Below are positions 26,740 to 41,489 of a DNA stretch of 64,000 nt, piece by piece. The notes under the pieces are model-generated. The model ran no database searches, was not told the origin of the DNA, and saw nothing but the letters and a program-made list of their open reading frames with translations. The position numbers were made by a program, and so were the translations under genes. The first letter of the stretch is position 1. The number at the start of each line of letters is the position of its first letter. Source of the DNA: Nautilus pompilius (Eukaryota > Mollusca > Cephalopoda > Nautilida > Nautilidae); NCBI GenBank assembly GCA_018389105.1, contig JACATO010000924.1, positions 366,001-430,000 on the forward strand, given 5' to 3'.

Positions 26740-27710
26740 GCAGATGTGAATGACCAGATGATGACAGGTATCCCTGCAGCACTAAATATGACATAGACAA
26801 GCACATTTGAAATCAGTTTAACAGGTATGGGGAGTGGCAAAGACATTAAAAGCATTTGAAAAAGGCATGATAGTTGGTGCACATCTAGCAGGTGCCACAA
26901 TGGCCAAGACAGTTTCATTGGTAGGTTGCTCCAAGATATCATTCATTTGAGTTTATTAGCAATGGAAAAAGGTGGAAATATTTGCTGCAAGGGGTCATGG
27001 TCACAAATGCTTAGTGTTTAAAAGAGAAGAAAACCAGTTAGACAGAATAGTAAAACCCAGCTGTCTTGACAATAAAACAGTTGACAGAATTTAATGCAAG
27101 GTAATCTATACCCATCTCTTGTTTACCTTGTGAATAACTTGCCATGAATGGACTCTACCAGTAGGAGACTATTGTGTAAACTACTGATTAAAGTTAGCAA
27201 ATGAAAAGACACCTGGTGTGGTGTAAGAGGCACAGACTCTGGACTAAAGACTGGTGTTAAATGATGTGGTCTGACAAGTCATGCTTCACCCTCTTTTGAG
27301 AAGACAGACTTGGAGAACACCATACAAATTACTCAACCTCTGGTTTGGTTAAAAGTATCTAGACCTCTGGTGGTACAGGCATAGTTTGAAACATATTGCT
27401 GGCATGCCCTGAGCCCCCTGGTGTCTTTAGAAGGCTGAATGAATGTCATAGCTTACCTCAGCATCATTTCCAATCAAGTGCATTCAGCAATGATTCATGT
27501 GTACCTTGATTGGGATGGATACTTCCAAGATGAAAGAACTGCCATCCACTATGCCCACATTGTCCATTCATAGTTTGATGAACATGATGAAAATTTCAGG
27601 CATCTCTCATCAGCACAATCCCTGGATTCCAATCCAATTAAGCATCTTCGCCATTACATTTCTCTGCCTGCTTCACTTCATACATTGTGAACATTATTAA
27701 TGACTAAATC
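26740..27710 (+). pseudogene. Tc1-like transposase fossil with DDE motifs
   Basis: Plus-strand fragments: WSDKSCFTLF near 27270 (family WSDES.F.LF, second catalytic Asp kept), then YFQDERTAIHYAHIVHS at about 27511-27561 and FDEHDENFRHL, then SLDSNPIKHL at about 27620-27650. The family forms are FQDDNAP.H.A..V, F.EH...F.HL and SPDLNPIEHL. Several stops and frameshifts. The 5' limit is uncertain; HTH-like sequence may begin near 26830. Confidence 0.8.
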
Positions 27711-27899
27711 GGGAACTATCCTCCAGGACACTTTTCAAATATACATTGCCATGCCATGGCTGTTATTTTGGCAAAAAGTTGCCCAACTCACTAAGTATCA
27801 ATTCTAATAAAGGGGCCAGCCAGTTTATATATTTCGGAGATCTTTGGACAAATAACTAGTGTGCATTATCACCATGCTGAAAAGTTTCAGATCTTGTGA

Positions 27900-28760
27900 T
27901 GTTTCTCTGTTTTCTCAAGGTCTCATTATTGACCATTAAGAGTGTAGCTAGTCAACAAAAGATTGGTAAAGTACTCAATATTCCTTTATTTGTGGCTAAT
28001 ATTATCATGAAGTACACCAAAGTAGATGTTAATGGCAGTTGGGTTGTCTTTAATAGTAATACCATAACAATAGTGTGCTATTACCAACCACATCTACATT
28101 CTTTGGTAAGATTTTCTTGATGAGATTACCCATGCTGCAGAAATGAGCCAAAGAATAGGACAACATTAACTCTACTGACTTGGCTACATACATAGGGTTT
28201 ATAGTTTGTAAGAAATCTCTTCTACAATTCTGAATGTCTGGTCAGAGTATCTAGCAACGTCTTTAGATATTGGTAGCATTTACTCATCTCTAGCAAGTCC
28301 TGATTTTGGCATGAGGTTAGTTTTTGTCCAAATGGATACCTTTAATTCCATTATCTTAGCCCATAGTTAAATAAGAAATCAAGAATGTTATGGTATATAC
28401 TCTAATCTGGTATGGCGGAAAGATAGAATTGATGTTTGTCAAACGGCATTTCAGTTCTCCTAGGTATATTGCTGTTTTAAAAAACATCTACCATTATACC
28501 AACAAGACACACTGAGATTTAATAGCCATGTTCTTTAGGAGGATGGTGCTTCATGTCTCATCTGTCATGCATCCATAGCCTGCAGAAGGAATCAAGGCTT
28601 TATACTCATCCTCAAGTCCTGATATAAATCTTTTAATCACTTGTGGGAGCATTTAGATTATTGCCCAATTGCAGTTCAACCAACGTTATTGAATTAAAGG
28701 AAACTCTTCATTATGGCAGAATCTGGATTATTCCGAGATACAAAATTCCATTGATTTAAG
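27900..28760 (+). pseudogene. Second Tc1-like transposase fossil, adjacent
   Basis: An N-terminal-like segment at about 27916-28035 (SVASQQKIGKVLNIPLFVAN then IIMKYTKVDVNGS) resembles the Tc1 first HTH. A later region has a decayed EDGASC patch near 28540. It is followed near 28615-28665 by an SPDIN-like and HLWEHL-like patch, matching QDGA..H and SPDLN.IEHLWE. It follows directly on the fossil ending near 27710, in the same orientation. Confidence 0.65.
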
Positions 28761-31419
28761 ATTCCTTGACCAAGAGCTCTAACATACACAATTTCACACA
28801 CTCATGTTTATTTGTTGTTTTCTGCAACAAACTAACATATAATAACAACTGGCCAAAATATTATGGCAGTTCAAATGTTTGAGCAGACAATATAAAAGAA
28901 GAATATTGCCATATATTTAGCATGTAAAATCATAATGAAGGAAATAAGGTCTGATATAGCAGAGGCACCGATAGCTAATTTTTGTTTAAATATCATTTAA
29001 ATTTGTTTACCGCTTAACTTCTTGTCTTAATAAAACTCCTTTTTATTGTTTTTAATGCCCACATGTTAATTATGCTTCAAATGCTTTAATTATGGGTTTA
29101 TAAAACAAAATTATTATGGTTAATTTTTTTTAATAACTGAAGTGGAGTAGAGCACACATCTACATACCTTTTATGCAGCTTTGAAAATGTGTCTCAGTCA
29201 TTGCACACAACTCATGCCACTTGAATACTTGTATTAATAAAAAATGTTTGCAATGGGTGGTCTAAGGCCAAGCTTAAGAATGTGTTATAATTCTGGTTCA
29301 TTTGGCTTGCATTCTTTTTAAAAAGATGCAGTTTTGAAGTTGAAAGAGAATGTCAGGATAGAACATACTTCTGTCAGCTGAATGGAAATTGAACAGTGAA
29401 ACCATTGAGTGCGTTGTGTGATGAGAGAGCATTTTGCCAACGTTGCAGACACTTGATAATTCAGCTCTGAGAAGAACAAAGAGATAACATTGTTTGATGC
29501 AGAAGAACTGGAGAGACTCCAATGATGGCCATTTAGAGAAAACCTTTCCACTCGTCGTCCTTTGGAAACTGGAAAGAAACGCATTTTTCTCTGACCATGA
29601 AAACGATTGTTTGTAAATAAGTTTGGGAGATGAAAAAGTTTATGGTTGCATGCATTAATTTGACGATGTGCCATAATGAGATGGTGTAGTGACTGATGAG
29701 CCAAAACACACACTGACAGTGTAATCTGCTCAGGAGTAAAATATGAGTAACTGAGAAACTTAATAAAAGAAATCTAATGCCAAACAAAACAGCATAAAGG
29801 ATAAAAAATAAAGATTTATTCATATGAAGGAAATAAATTATTTGTATGCTAATGTTTTTGCTCATAATTGAGTATCTTATTCAGAATTTTAATTGTTTTG
29901 TTAAAGGACTGATTCGGTTTGAAATATTTAGATTTTTAATACTTTTATAAATAAATTTGCTTTATTCGCTGAAACTATTTAATCATGTTTGTTGATGTAT
30001 CATCACGAGAATCCCAAACTAGTAAGTATTCAATCAAAGTTCCCTCCAGGCTATCTGTTTTGTTTGTTTCCAATTTGTGTTACTGACATTTATGAACAAA
30101 ATACAGGTGAACGAGCTTGTTAAACTGGTTACATGCTATCTGGTTTAAGAATTCAAAGGGGTCACTTAGATGGGGGGTTTTTTTTTGTAACAGTGTAGTG
30201 TACAGCTTTAAGGATCACTCAGTGCACATTTTTAAAATGACTTACCTGTCTTTAGTGTGGTGAATAAAGATTTGCTATAGTTCGTTTACTCGTGAACACA
30301 CATTTAATATTATCTTTCCTTTCTTTGTTTTGTTTGGAAGACTACCAGCCACCCAAGATAGTTAACTTTTTAAACGATCTTTTCTTTTCCTTTGTCAAAA
30401 ACATTTAGTGTGCAAGATTCTCATTACTGTAAACTCTTGATTTTGATAAAACAGAAGTAGAAAATCCCATGTAATCAGGAAAGGCAGATCAACAGCGACT
30501 TAATGCTATCCAGAATAAACAAATGGAATATATAAAATTTGAATACACAGGCGCGCACACAAAAGCATAGATTGTAGTGGTTTCTTAAAGAAATTACTTT
30601 TATTCAGAGTTTTGCAATTTGTACAGTATTTCTTTATGGTTTGTTCAGGTGAGCACAATATTTGAAAAAGAATGTGGTGATTCTATCAGGGACATTTTAA
30701 GTATCAACTTATTTTTATGTTTAATCGAAATGGAATGATTTGAACCTAGTGTGGTTGTTTTAATTGTTCCCCTTAAAGTATAAATAAGCAATAGTAATAT
30801 TTATATTATAATCTGTTGCTATCTAAAATCCTGTTTTTTTCAAGATACATCCACAGACAGAAACTTGAGTATAAGATATCATCATGAACTTCTGCCTTAC
30901 TAGGAAAACAGCTGGTAAAGTAATTGATAAAGAATCACTTCAGCATGGCCATCCAGTAATGAGGTGGGATGGCTACTATAATATGATACAGGTATATATA
31001 TGTACATTGTTGGGCTGGATACATCGATGGTTGATTTTTATTTCTGACAAATTCAACCAAATAGATTACAATTGGATGTGTTGAATTAGATACCACTATA
31101 TGCCATCCTTTTGTCTATTTGGGAGATAAGTTTTCCTCTAAATAATGTTGTTGTTTTTTTTTTCCATTATTATTTGCTAATTGTTAGTTTTGCTAACATT
31201 TAAAATAGAATAGCCATAGGTGGATTAAGAGAAACTTTATGCATGGCATAGTTTTCTCCGATGATTTGTTAAGCTGTGCAGACGTTTAGCCACTGGGAAA
31301 TAGTTAAAATGGAGAAAGGAAATAAGACTGGATAAGCATGTATAAGCTAAGTGAATGGTGCTGTGACATTTTTATTCGTAAAGAAAGCAAATTTTTAAAA
31401 AGTTTTCAGGAAGCTTACT

Positions 31420-31466
31420 AACACACACATTCACTCACACTCACTCACACACACTCACACACTCAG
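31420..31466. repeat. CACACACT-type microsatellite
   Basis: CA units interspersed with CACT over about 47 bp. Confidence 0.9.
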
Positions 31467-33389
31467 TGTATTATATATGACTATTTTTATGGATTATCCA
31501 AAGGAGTATCCCACATATTATATACAATAAAAATTAGTAGTGCATATAATTACCTGTGCATTAGTGTATAACACTCAGAAAATGCATACATGAAAAAGCA
31601 TTCAATTACACAAGGTTGGTTTATCAAAATATCCCTTATTGTGGTGACTGACTGACTCTACTGTTTTGATATGCCCACGTTATATTCTGGCATATCACTA
31701 TCTTGTTATCACAATTCTTCTAGTTTTTTTCCCTAGAAATAATTGAGTGATCAACCCCAGGCAGACACAAACTTTGTTGCCAATATCTTATTTATTAACA
31801 CTGGAAATTGTATTTCTACTGCCACATATTTGTTGTTGTGGGAGGGTTGCTGCCATTGTCGGTACTTAATTAACGCAGTTTTTTTTTTTTTTTAAAATCC
31901 CATGCAAACATCCCTGGCTGGCTTCGGTCAAATGCTTCAAGTGTCTGTGGACCTGATCATAAAAATGCTATAGTCATTGAACTGATAACTGATAATAGCC
32001 TAAAAAAACGGCTCGGAAGGATATGCTCTAGAAAAATTTTTAAAAGAAATAATTTAAATGCAAATAAAACAGCACAAACATACAACTAGCAACGAAACGT
32101 TTTATTGGCAGTCTTTGGCTTTATCCCTTCCCTTATGCCAGACACTGACACTACAGCAGTATAGTTTACAACTTGTGCTTATCGCAAAGTTTTCTCCGCT
32201 TCCCGTCCACTTAACTCTTTTCCTGCTTAAACTGTCCAACCGAGGATATTCGTTTAATAAATTAAATAAAATAGCTTAACACCTTTACTTACACAACTGG
32301 AAGTGTCTTAGGTATTAGCACATCCTTAAAAGGCGAATGTTTTAATTTGCAATTTTGAGAAAAGATATTTGAAAAATTTTTTTAAGTTTTTACAACAACT
32401 GTTGTGCTATTAATAGTGTTTCTTCTTCTTTACTGCTGCTCTGAATCATCAGCAGTTTCATTTACTGTACCAAGTTAAACCAGAAAGTAGAATTTTGTTT
32501 CAAGAAATTGGTAAACTCAGATTTTTTTTCTTCTTTTTCTGTTAGTCCCAATTTGATTTTAGAAGAAATTAATTTTTTTTTAAAAAAAATTGACATAAAG
32601 TGGCCATCCAGTAATTAGATTTGACAGTATATAGGTGTACTATGGTTTGGTAGTCATAAGCAACCAACTGCCAGAGGTAACTTCAGAGTCACCTAATACA
32701 CAAATTATACAGGTTATGTATTTCGATATATTAGTTCCACAGTGACTACAAACTTGTAAGTAATCTATGAAAATGTTATTGAAATGGCAGCTTAGTTTCA
32801 GAATAATGTGGTGTGTGTTTTTTGTTTGTTTTTTTTTAATGAAATATAAAAATTTGAGTAATTAAGAAATAATTTTTAAAAAAAGTTAGTTTTTCTCAGT
32901 TTTAATTTTTTTTTTTTGAAAATATAACACGATTACTGCAAAAATGAAACTACCTGCCAAGTGTAATGTTCCTAAGTTAGACCATTGTTACTTTTTGGAA
33001 GAATTCTAATGTAATAATGGTTTTCTAAACATGATAAAAGGGATGTTCATTAAACAGGTATTTTTAGTAACATGCAGCTGAGCAAGGTGTTCGGGTGTTT
33101 ATTTCAGCTTTAATGGAAATGGATGATTTTAGTAAGCACAGATTTTGGTGTTTTCAATGTTTAGAGGATTCGGCCCAAACAACTTTTGCTTTTTCTTTTT
33201 TATTGATCCAAATACTGAAAGTATGCAGCATTTCTTAATTTTCCTTGCAGGTGGGATCGCTACAGCTTTACCTGTAGCTGTGCTGTATCACAGTAAAAAT
33301 TATATTAGCATTGTAGCATCAGTGAAGAATCTTTGTCATTGCTTTTACTGTATTACGTTGATGTTGAATACTTTCAATGCAAAACAAAT

Positions 33390-33600
33390 CAAAGATGATT
33401 TGTAATCTCTTTCTTGAGCCGAAAGGTGGCGTTTTTGATATGAAGGTAGCTTATCATTTTGCCATAATTATACTTTGGGGGGGGGACTTACGAGATGCTG
33501 CGGGTTCTCCAAAACTACCACATTGGCTTCTAGGAACCTTCATTTTTAGATGTTAGATGTGGAAGGCAGCTGTAGAGCCTGGAATTTGTGCCATATAATG
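33390..33600 (-). mobile_element. SINE fragment, reverse orientation (weak)
   Basis: The block TAGGAACCTTCATTTTTAG at about 33531-33549, followed by ATGTGGAAGG, matches the shared SINE body block. A run of nine G lies at 33478-33486. The extents are guesses. Confidence 0.35.
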
Positions 33601-36600
33601 CTTAGTAGCAGAAAATATAAGGTTGGTTTGCACTGTCAAGGTTGTAATATTTAACTGGAAACTTTGGCAGGTAAAATCCATGTTAATACCTAATGTATAT
33701 ATTTATTCCAATTATTTGAATATCATGTTCTGGAAACTTATACAGACATATGGAAACCAAATATAGCCTGTGTGTGTTTTAGGGGTTAGTGACTAACACT
33801 GAGGAACCAGGTGCTAGATTACTACACAAGAATTATCTATTGCTATATGACCAGGAGAGACCATCAGGGGATGACATAGCTGATAAAGAACACTCCTGAG
33901 AATAAAGACCTCTTCATAGCCTCTATAATGGATTATGTTATTGGTATATGTTACGGTAAAGAAATTGCACCCAAGAGATCTTCTCTATGTAAATAAATCC
34001 AAACTCTTTACTACCGAGAACTGACAAACATTGTCAATCACTTGCTTTTTATGAACTGGTATCTCTCCAGAAGTAGCTATTGTTTACAGTAATTCATCTG
34101 ATGCTATTGCATTTTATCAAGTTTCTGCTCTAAAATTATAATTATGAATTGTATATTTCTTAATTCCTTTATTCTATCCAAAAAAAACAACTAAATGTGA
34201 CCTTTTGAACTTAGTCAGTGAGGAAAGATCATGAAGAAGAAAAACTGTAAGCAAGTTTTAGATATCACAGCTTGGTTTAATGTCTTGAGATTAGAAGTTA
34301 TAGATTTATTTCCTAAAGTAATTTTGGCATCCAACTGCTGAAGAATTCTATAGTAAAGCTGATAACATTAATGTACTCCCGCTGTTCATCTCTTAGTCTC
34401 AGCCAGCCTATTATTAGTCAGTTTAATGGTTGAAACACTGATGTTCAAGACAGCTGCTTTACTGAGAGCTAAAGTGGAAATTTTATCTTTTTTCTCTTAG
34501 TTGCCAAAAAACTTTTGGCCATTTTTCTAAAGCCACACTCAACAGGTATCAGTGTTACCTTTACCCCTGCTGTCCCGTTTTACCTGGTGCCACCAGATAT
34601 TTACTAGTGTATATGAGATGATTGATAGTGGCAAATGCCATCAATTATAGTAATATAATTGCTTTAACTACTGTGGCATGCTGGCAATTGATCTGTAAAC
34701 TTTTCCTATCTTAATGAGAGACAGTCATAAGAACTTGAAGTTGTCTTCCAGAAATGGTAATTAAATTTTGTCTGTTCTGTTAGCATCTAGGTATTATTTA
34801 GTATTTTAGCCTATAATCTTGCATCATCAGCTTAATAGATAAGGTTTGTCCAAAGTAAGGCCTGTTAATTTAAAAATATTTTTGTTTAGATTATATTCAC
34901 ACAGTTAATGATAATTTACTTGAAGTTTGTATTTAAATGATATTGTGTTTGAGCACTTTTTTTTTTTAAAAATAAAAAAAAAAATTTGCTTTGATCGGAC
35001 TCTCAATCTCTAAAGTATTGATTAAAGACAGCCTAAGAACTCAGTGGTCAACAGATAGTGCAGTGCATTAGTGGGTTTTTGTTTTTTTTCCCTTTCCAAT
35101 GTGACAGCTTTAATTTTTCTTTTACCTCAAAGTAAACGGTGCTGTTCTGGATCCCTGCACATGAAGGAAGAAAGGGAGACGTGCTAAAGAAATTTTTATG
35201 GCACGTTAATTGTCAAAAGATATCAGTGGAACATGACTGCTTCTCTTTCTGCTCAAATAGCCAACATGCCGCATTTACACAAGGCTGGTCAAACAGATTT
35301 TGAATATCCTAATTAAGCCAGCTACTTACAGCTCATCTTGCCTGGTTCCATTGCTATTATTTATTGAATTAGCAATGAGCAAGCAGTACAGGTTGTCTGC
35401 TCTACTCATCTACAGTAATTTGATGTATAGCTTTTCAATGTTTTTTGTCTTAATTTAAACACGTTTTCTAAAAATTGCTTCTGAAAATAATATATATTTT
35501 AAAATATGAAGAACTGTACAATGCAAATGGTTTTGAATACTTTAAACAGTTGTTTAAATAGAATGTATGAAAGGTAGCCATTGTGTAAGAGTGATTTCCT
35601 AAATGTCTTAAAGACTGCTGTTGGAAAATGTGTCTTTCCTTTCTTATCTAAAAATGTGAATGTAAGTTTGATGATAGAAGTGGACTTGTGTTTAAACTAA
35701 GTTCAATTATGTCCTCAGTCTTTCTTCTGGGTTCTTAACTGAAATAATGGATTTTCTACAAGAATAACAATATAAAACAAATAGGTTAATGTACGATTGC
35801 ATTTATTCAAGAAGTTATTTTTGTCTTATTTTATTTAATCCACTTTATACTCAGATTCCATAAAACCATTTTGTAAATAGATACCTGGACTGATGTGGTT
35901 ACATCAGTTCTCCTTCCAACCAGGCTTAATTTTAATGTCCCCAGTAAGTTATTTCTGTGTTAAGGCAGTCGTTTCCACTTTTATTTGTGTTACAGTTTTG
36001 AGTGCAGGTGACAGTAGATTTATTGTGAGAGTAGTAACAAGTTTATATCGCAGATACCAACTCAGAGTGTTTCTCTGTTCCCAGATACTTGGTTGTACAC
36101 AGACTCGACTTTGAGGGAATAATTGCAAATAAAAATTCCTTTCTGGTAGTTTGCTCTGAATTTTAGATTTTCAACACTAAACGTTACTTCTGTTCTTTCT
36201 GGTGGTAACTTGTATTGATAGGTTGCAGTTCACCTTTTAAATTAGTTGGAACTGTAACTTTCCACATTGTTTGTTTACTTGAAGGGCTTGATGCAGCTGT
36301 CCACCTGGCAAATACTCATGACACAGAGATACCCTGACAAAATAAACATGGTTATGAAAATACAGGACAGAATTGTAATTTTCTGTTGTTTTTTTTTTTT
36401 TTTTTATCAGCAGCTTCACTGTTTACTTTATGACATTGTGCATAACTTCTTCCATTATCTTAAAAAGGGAAATGTATTTGTTCCGCACGATGTTATTGAG
36501 ATTTTTTTACCTACTCTATCAAGTAAAGATTGAACTGCTGCAACATGTATATCTGATCTTCCATCCAGCCACTGCCAAATTTTATTCTGGGTTGTTTTTT

Positions 36601-38111
36601 TTATGTGCATAATTAATACCCATATCTCCATCTCCTCAAACCCTTGGTGGCCCTGCTATTTCTGAAGTGGAAGCATCACACTTCATTGCTGGTTAGCTTT
36701 CTCTGCACCCAGAATTCTGACTCGGCATATGTGTTTATAATTAATTTTTATTATTTTGATATGATTTGAGACAGCATGCTTCCTCCACTTGGTATTAAAG
36801 AATGGAACTTTTATCAACAGTCAGAACAAAAATTAGTGCTAACGATAAGAAAATATACACTCTCAGGTTAACAGAGAATCCATGTTCTGCGTTCATGCAC
36901 CTCTTAGACACCCTGTAACAAAAAAAGAAAAACAAAAATCTGTTGCACGACTCATCAGAATGAATGAACCTAACCCTCCACATACCACATCAGTTTTTAC
37001 CTTCCATATACCATCTACTGCACTGCCTGAAACCATGGGGTATTTGTGTTAAAATGGTTGTACATTTAGTAAACATTTGTAATGAAAAAACATGTGGGGA
37101 TTTAAGCATAATGGATTCATCATTCATGACAAGAGTTCACATTAATTAGGAAGGTATTATGTGTTAAAGCCCCTATAGTTCAATCTATTCTGAATAATTA
37201 CAGATTTGAAGGGCAGTGAAGGCAAATGTATTCAAGTAGGTATAAAGAAAGTTAAATAGCTAGTTCCTAACTAAATGTACCTAGTCAGAACAAGCAGATT
37301 TGCTAGCAAGATTTTATTTGATACAAATGGACAAAAGAAGTATGGAAAGGTACATTACATGTTAGTAATATTCTTATTTTCTGAATGAGACACATTTACT
37401 GTCCAGTTTTCATAACAAATCATCTTCTGTTCCATCTAAGGAATTTTATATTGAACACATTTTAAATGCTTTCACCAGCTATCTTAGGTTCATGTTACTT
37501 GAAATGCTATTTTCTATGAATTTATGTCCTCCATCATTCATCTATTCTGTGTATATCCGCACAGATTCCACAAATGGCTGCTTGATACAGATGTCTGTTG
37601 AGTGCAACTATGAAGTCACCCCACCAAGAACAAAAAGATAAATCTTACAGTGTTGCACATGCCATTTTGAACAAACATCAAACATAAGCATGGAATTTCT
37701 TTTCAAAAGGTCTCCAGGGTGATGAAAAAACATTTTCCATAACTGGTTGCACAAAAGTTTATTATTGATTCATCCATTTTTTGTTTGCTCTTGCAATAAT
37801 TGTCTTTTGAAAAGCTTTTAATTCTTGGTATAGCTTTTCTTTTAAAAACTGTATGGTGTCAGTACAGAACCTTCTGCAATATAGTTCAGCATCAACAGTC
37901 ATGGGTTTGTTTTTTTTTTTTTGTAATTATTTCTGTGGAATTAGCCCATCTCTTGATCTTTTGTCACTGATCATTGTCTTTGAAGATATCTCAAAGAACA
38001 CTTTGAGTTTGGTCCACATTACTAATTTTTTCCCCATCATTTAACTATTAATATCCATTAATAAAATGACGTATTGCTGGAACTGGCTCTCCTTTTGGCA
38101 GATGGTGGTGA

Positions 38112-38167
38112 TCTACCGATGTTCTTTGATTTAAGAAAAAGTAATTTTGCTTCAAAGAACATTGGTA
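38112..38167. repeat. Short inverted repeat / hairpin
   Basis: TACCGATGTTCTTTGA (38114-38129) and TCAAAGAACATTGGTA (38152-38167) are reverse complements with one mismatch, separated by 22 nt. The loop is AT-rich. May be a folded MITE remnant or a small hairpin RNA. Confidence 0.7.
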
Positions 38168-41100
38168 TCTACCCATACAATGCTGAAACTCAATATATGA
38201 GATGCCTGCATTAGTGATAGAGCCTTGATAATAAGTTTTTTTGATAATAATGATGGCTTTACTGACCTCATGTAGATCATGAATAAATGCAGTTTTTTTT
38301 TCTTTTTTTCTCTATTTGAAAGTATTTTTAACTTCTCACCCCAGCCAAAATTTTTTAATATAAAGGATACTCTGACAACTCCGTTGTTTGTGCTACCATT
38401 GAATATTTATTTGATTAAGTGTCACTAAAGTCAAGACCCCACATACCTTTTGCTACTTTAGCAAAATAAGGTGAGCTTTAATTTGGAAGTAGCTATAAGG
38501 TGAAAGCAGCTGTTATGACAATTAACCATAAAAAGTTAACAGAGTGAGTGCATGCGTGTCTTGCATCTGCAGTTAGGGAATCATAAACTAGCTTCATGCA
38601 TGTTTATTGATAACCAAGGATGCTATGGGGAACTTTGCATGGGTGGAGGGGAAAATAGTGACACACTCTTCTAGGCTACAAGGTAATATTGGCCTGTATG
38701 CTTTCATTCTGCATTGCTGACAAATGTCAGGCATGCTGTAAATTTAGCATAGATACTTTTAATTTGTATAATTTGTATCTTAAAATGGAATAAATACAGT
38801 ATTAAAATGTTAAAGCATTTTTTGAAAGCTCTGTATTCTTAATCTATTTAGGCTTTATGTCGAAATTTGCTCTGAAGTTTGTGTTTTTTTTTCCTAACTT
38901 TTTATTTATATTGTGCTGTCTGGGGGTCTACAAGGTATATTTACTGGTATTTTTTTGAATTTGTATAATAAACATTTTCTGAGTTCACATACAAAAGAAG
39001 ATATTTTCTCAGGTAGCATTCTGATGACATTAAACAGTTAACAAATATTTTAAAAATACTAGATCATCTAAATTTGAATTTTAGACATTTAAAAGGAGAC
39101 CTAATAGAGGTTTTTAAATAATTAGGGATTTTGAAGGAGTGGACAGGAAAAAGATTTTCAGCTATCTCTAGTTAGCTGGCGGTAATAATAAGCTAGGCTT
39201 CTGCTGCAGATATCAGAAAATATTTTTTTTTAGTACTGAAATTTTTAATGAGTGAAACTACTTACTGGAGAGTTCAGTTCACATTGATATTATTCATCAA
39301 GTTAAGAATCATATTTATGGCCACTTCTCCTTTTTTGGAGGCCTTTGCGTAAGTCATGATGGTTATAAGTACTTGAGTGGTAAAATCTGTCATTTTCCAA
39401 ATAACACTGTAAGGTGCAACTTTCAAGGCTATGTTTGGCCATCAAGAGTTTAATACAAAGGAACATATGAAGGTGATCTGTCTTTAAAAAGGACCTGTGC
39501 AGGTGATACATTCAAGTCTGGTAATTTGAGCTGCAGTAACAATGCTAGTGATAACCTGGAGATCTTCTGTACTGTATGTTTTGCTAATTGACTGAACCCT
39601 AGTTAATAAATGTGTCCCTAACTTGGTTTTATGGCCTAGACATTATTTTAACAATGAACATCTGCCAGCAATAAATAATTAATGTACATGGGTACATGTT
39701 CTTGAAAGCAACATCTCAGCTTTTAGTAGAGAACTAACTGCTATTTTTATATGTAGAATTCTAATAATAAAAGAGGAATAGTTTCAGCCTACAACAGGTT
39801 GTTTTCTTACAACCACTGTATCAGCTATGTTATGGATACAACTAAAAAAATGAATGCAGATGGTTTGAATTCTTTCTTCCTGTCTTTGTTGGGGAGGGCA
39901 AAAGCTAGAATTTGACTTTTACTATACGAAAGATAATTCTATATTTTGTGTAGAAAGTATATTTTTAAAACTAACCCTTTAAAACAATTTATAAAAGGCA
40001 AAAGTAAGAGAGTGCTAAATGGAGTTAGGTTTGCAAAAGAATTGTGATATAAATATTTACTAGCTGGGGATATATTACATCTTTATTGATGAAAATATTT
40101 GGTGATGGTCTTACTGTGGCTTTAATTTAAGTGATGATTATTTTTATTAAATTGCTTGTTTTGGATGTTAGTAAATTTCCAATTTTCAGATAATAAGTTT
40201 GTTTTGAAACCACAGTTTCTCAGGATATATTTGGAAGGATGTTTCAAAGAATATTCCTGATTTAAGATGGTCCATACAGTGAGTTACCTATGAAGTCAAA
40301 ATTAATCACTTGATTAACTCTGCATCGAAATAATTCTGGACCTGTGGGTTTCCTCTCATATCTAAAAATGAAGAGTTTTGATATGGTTGTGAAGTGCAGG
40401 TATTAAGTATATTCTCAGATGCTTCCTGATACCATGTTTCCCTCCTTGTTACCTAAATGTGGTTACTCTTTTGGACCTTTATCAGCAGTATTATTCTGAA
40501 GATGGTGAGAAAAGCTTACAGAAAAGTTGTGGAAAACTTGAATAGTTAATTAGTGGTAGAAGCTAAAAGCATTGTTGAACAAAATTAAATTTTGGTTCAA
40601 AATACCAGTTGTTCTGCTTTAAATCAGCTAATTTTAGCATTTGACAGTATCATCTTTGAACCCTGCCTCCTCTCTCTGTTTTATCCCCTCAGAATTTCTG
40701 ACTAAACAAGAAATGATCTGGCATGAAAGTTATTTAATTAAATGATAAAAATAGTTTAAAATGTTTAGCTTTTAAAGTTTCAGATTTTCTGGACTAGGTG
40801 TCATGTATCTGGAACCATGGTGAGCAATCAGACTGATGACTATATTCAACCATTGCTATGAATAAACAGATTAGAATAAACTTTGAACTACATAAAAGTT
40901 TGTTTTAAGTTATTTTTATAAACAGTATTAGAAATGCAACCTACAAGAAATATGGCACAAACAAGATTACTCTGTGCAGTAATTGTAAATAAGTAAAGCT
41001 TCTAAAAAAATTAATTGTGGAGATAGATTTTACAACATTTCATAAATAATGTTTCCATGAATTCTGAATCAGCATATCTGAAATGTTATTTCATTAGTGC

Positions 41101-41489
41101 TAATGCTAGCTATCACACGTAAAATTTTTACATTACCGCATAGCGCACTCTTCTATTCTAATTTCTCAAGGTAAAAATCAAATTTTAAATCAAAACAGCT
41201 GATATCACACTATTTTGAGTACTTAAACTATGCTGAATTTGAATTTTTAAAAAAAATATTTCTGCTTTACTTCCTTTTGTTTTTGGCCCAAAAAGTCACC
41301 TTTATCTTCAAACTTTTATAGAGCAAAAGAAAACTGAATTTTGTTTCCATTATCGATTTTGCGATTATTAAACTAACTTTTTTGAAAAGTCAAAATTTTG
41401 CTAAAGATTTCGTCAGAAAAACACTTGGAATAAGTTTACTTATTCTGTGTTGTATTTAAAATACATACTTGCTTTACTGACAAGGATCT

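Larger units (their letters stand above)
28761..41489. other. Mostly unrecognised AT-rich DNA
   Basis: About 12.7 kb with no recognisable gene. A minus-strand frame of 131 codons at 29318-29713 overlaps others of 110 and 74 codons and shows no domain pattern. The region 37550-38230 carries a hairpin and is less repeat-poor, perhaps an old element of unknown type. Confidence 0.55.

Noticed and set aside
29318-29713. 131-codon minus-strand frame
   Set aside because: No recognisable domain, no splice context, and overlapped by similar-length frames in other phases. Best regarded as chance.
33145-33405. 86-codon frame with internal TTGCAG, considered as an exon
   Set aside because: No homology, low-complexity Phe run, and no good donor in the correct phase.
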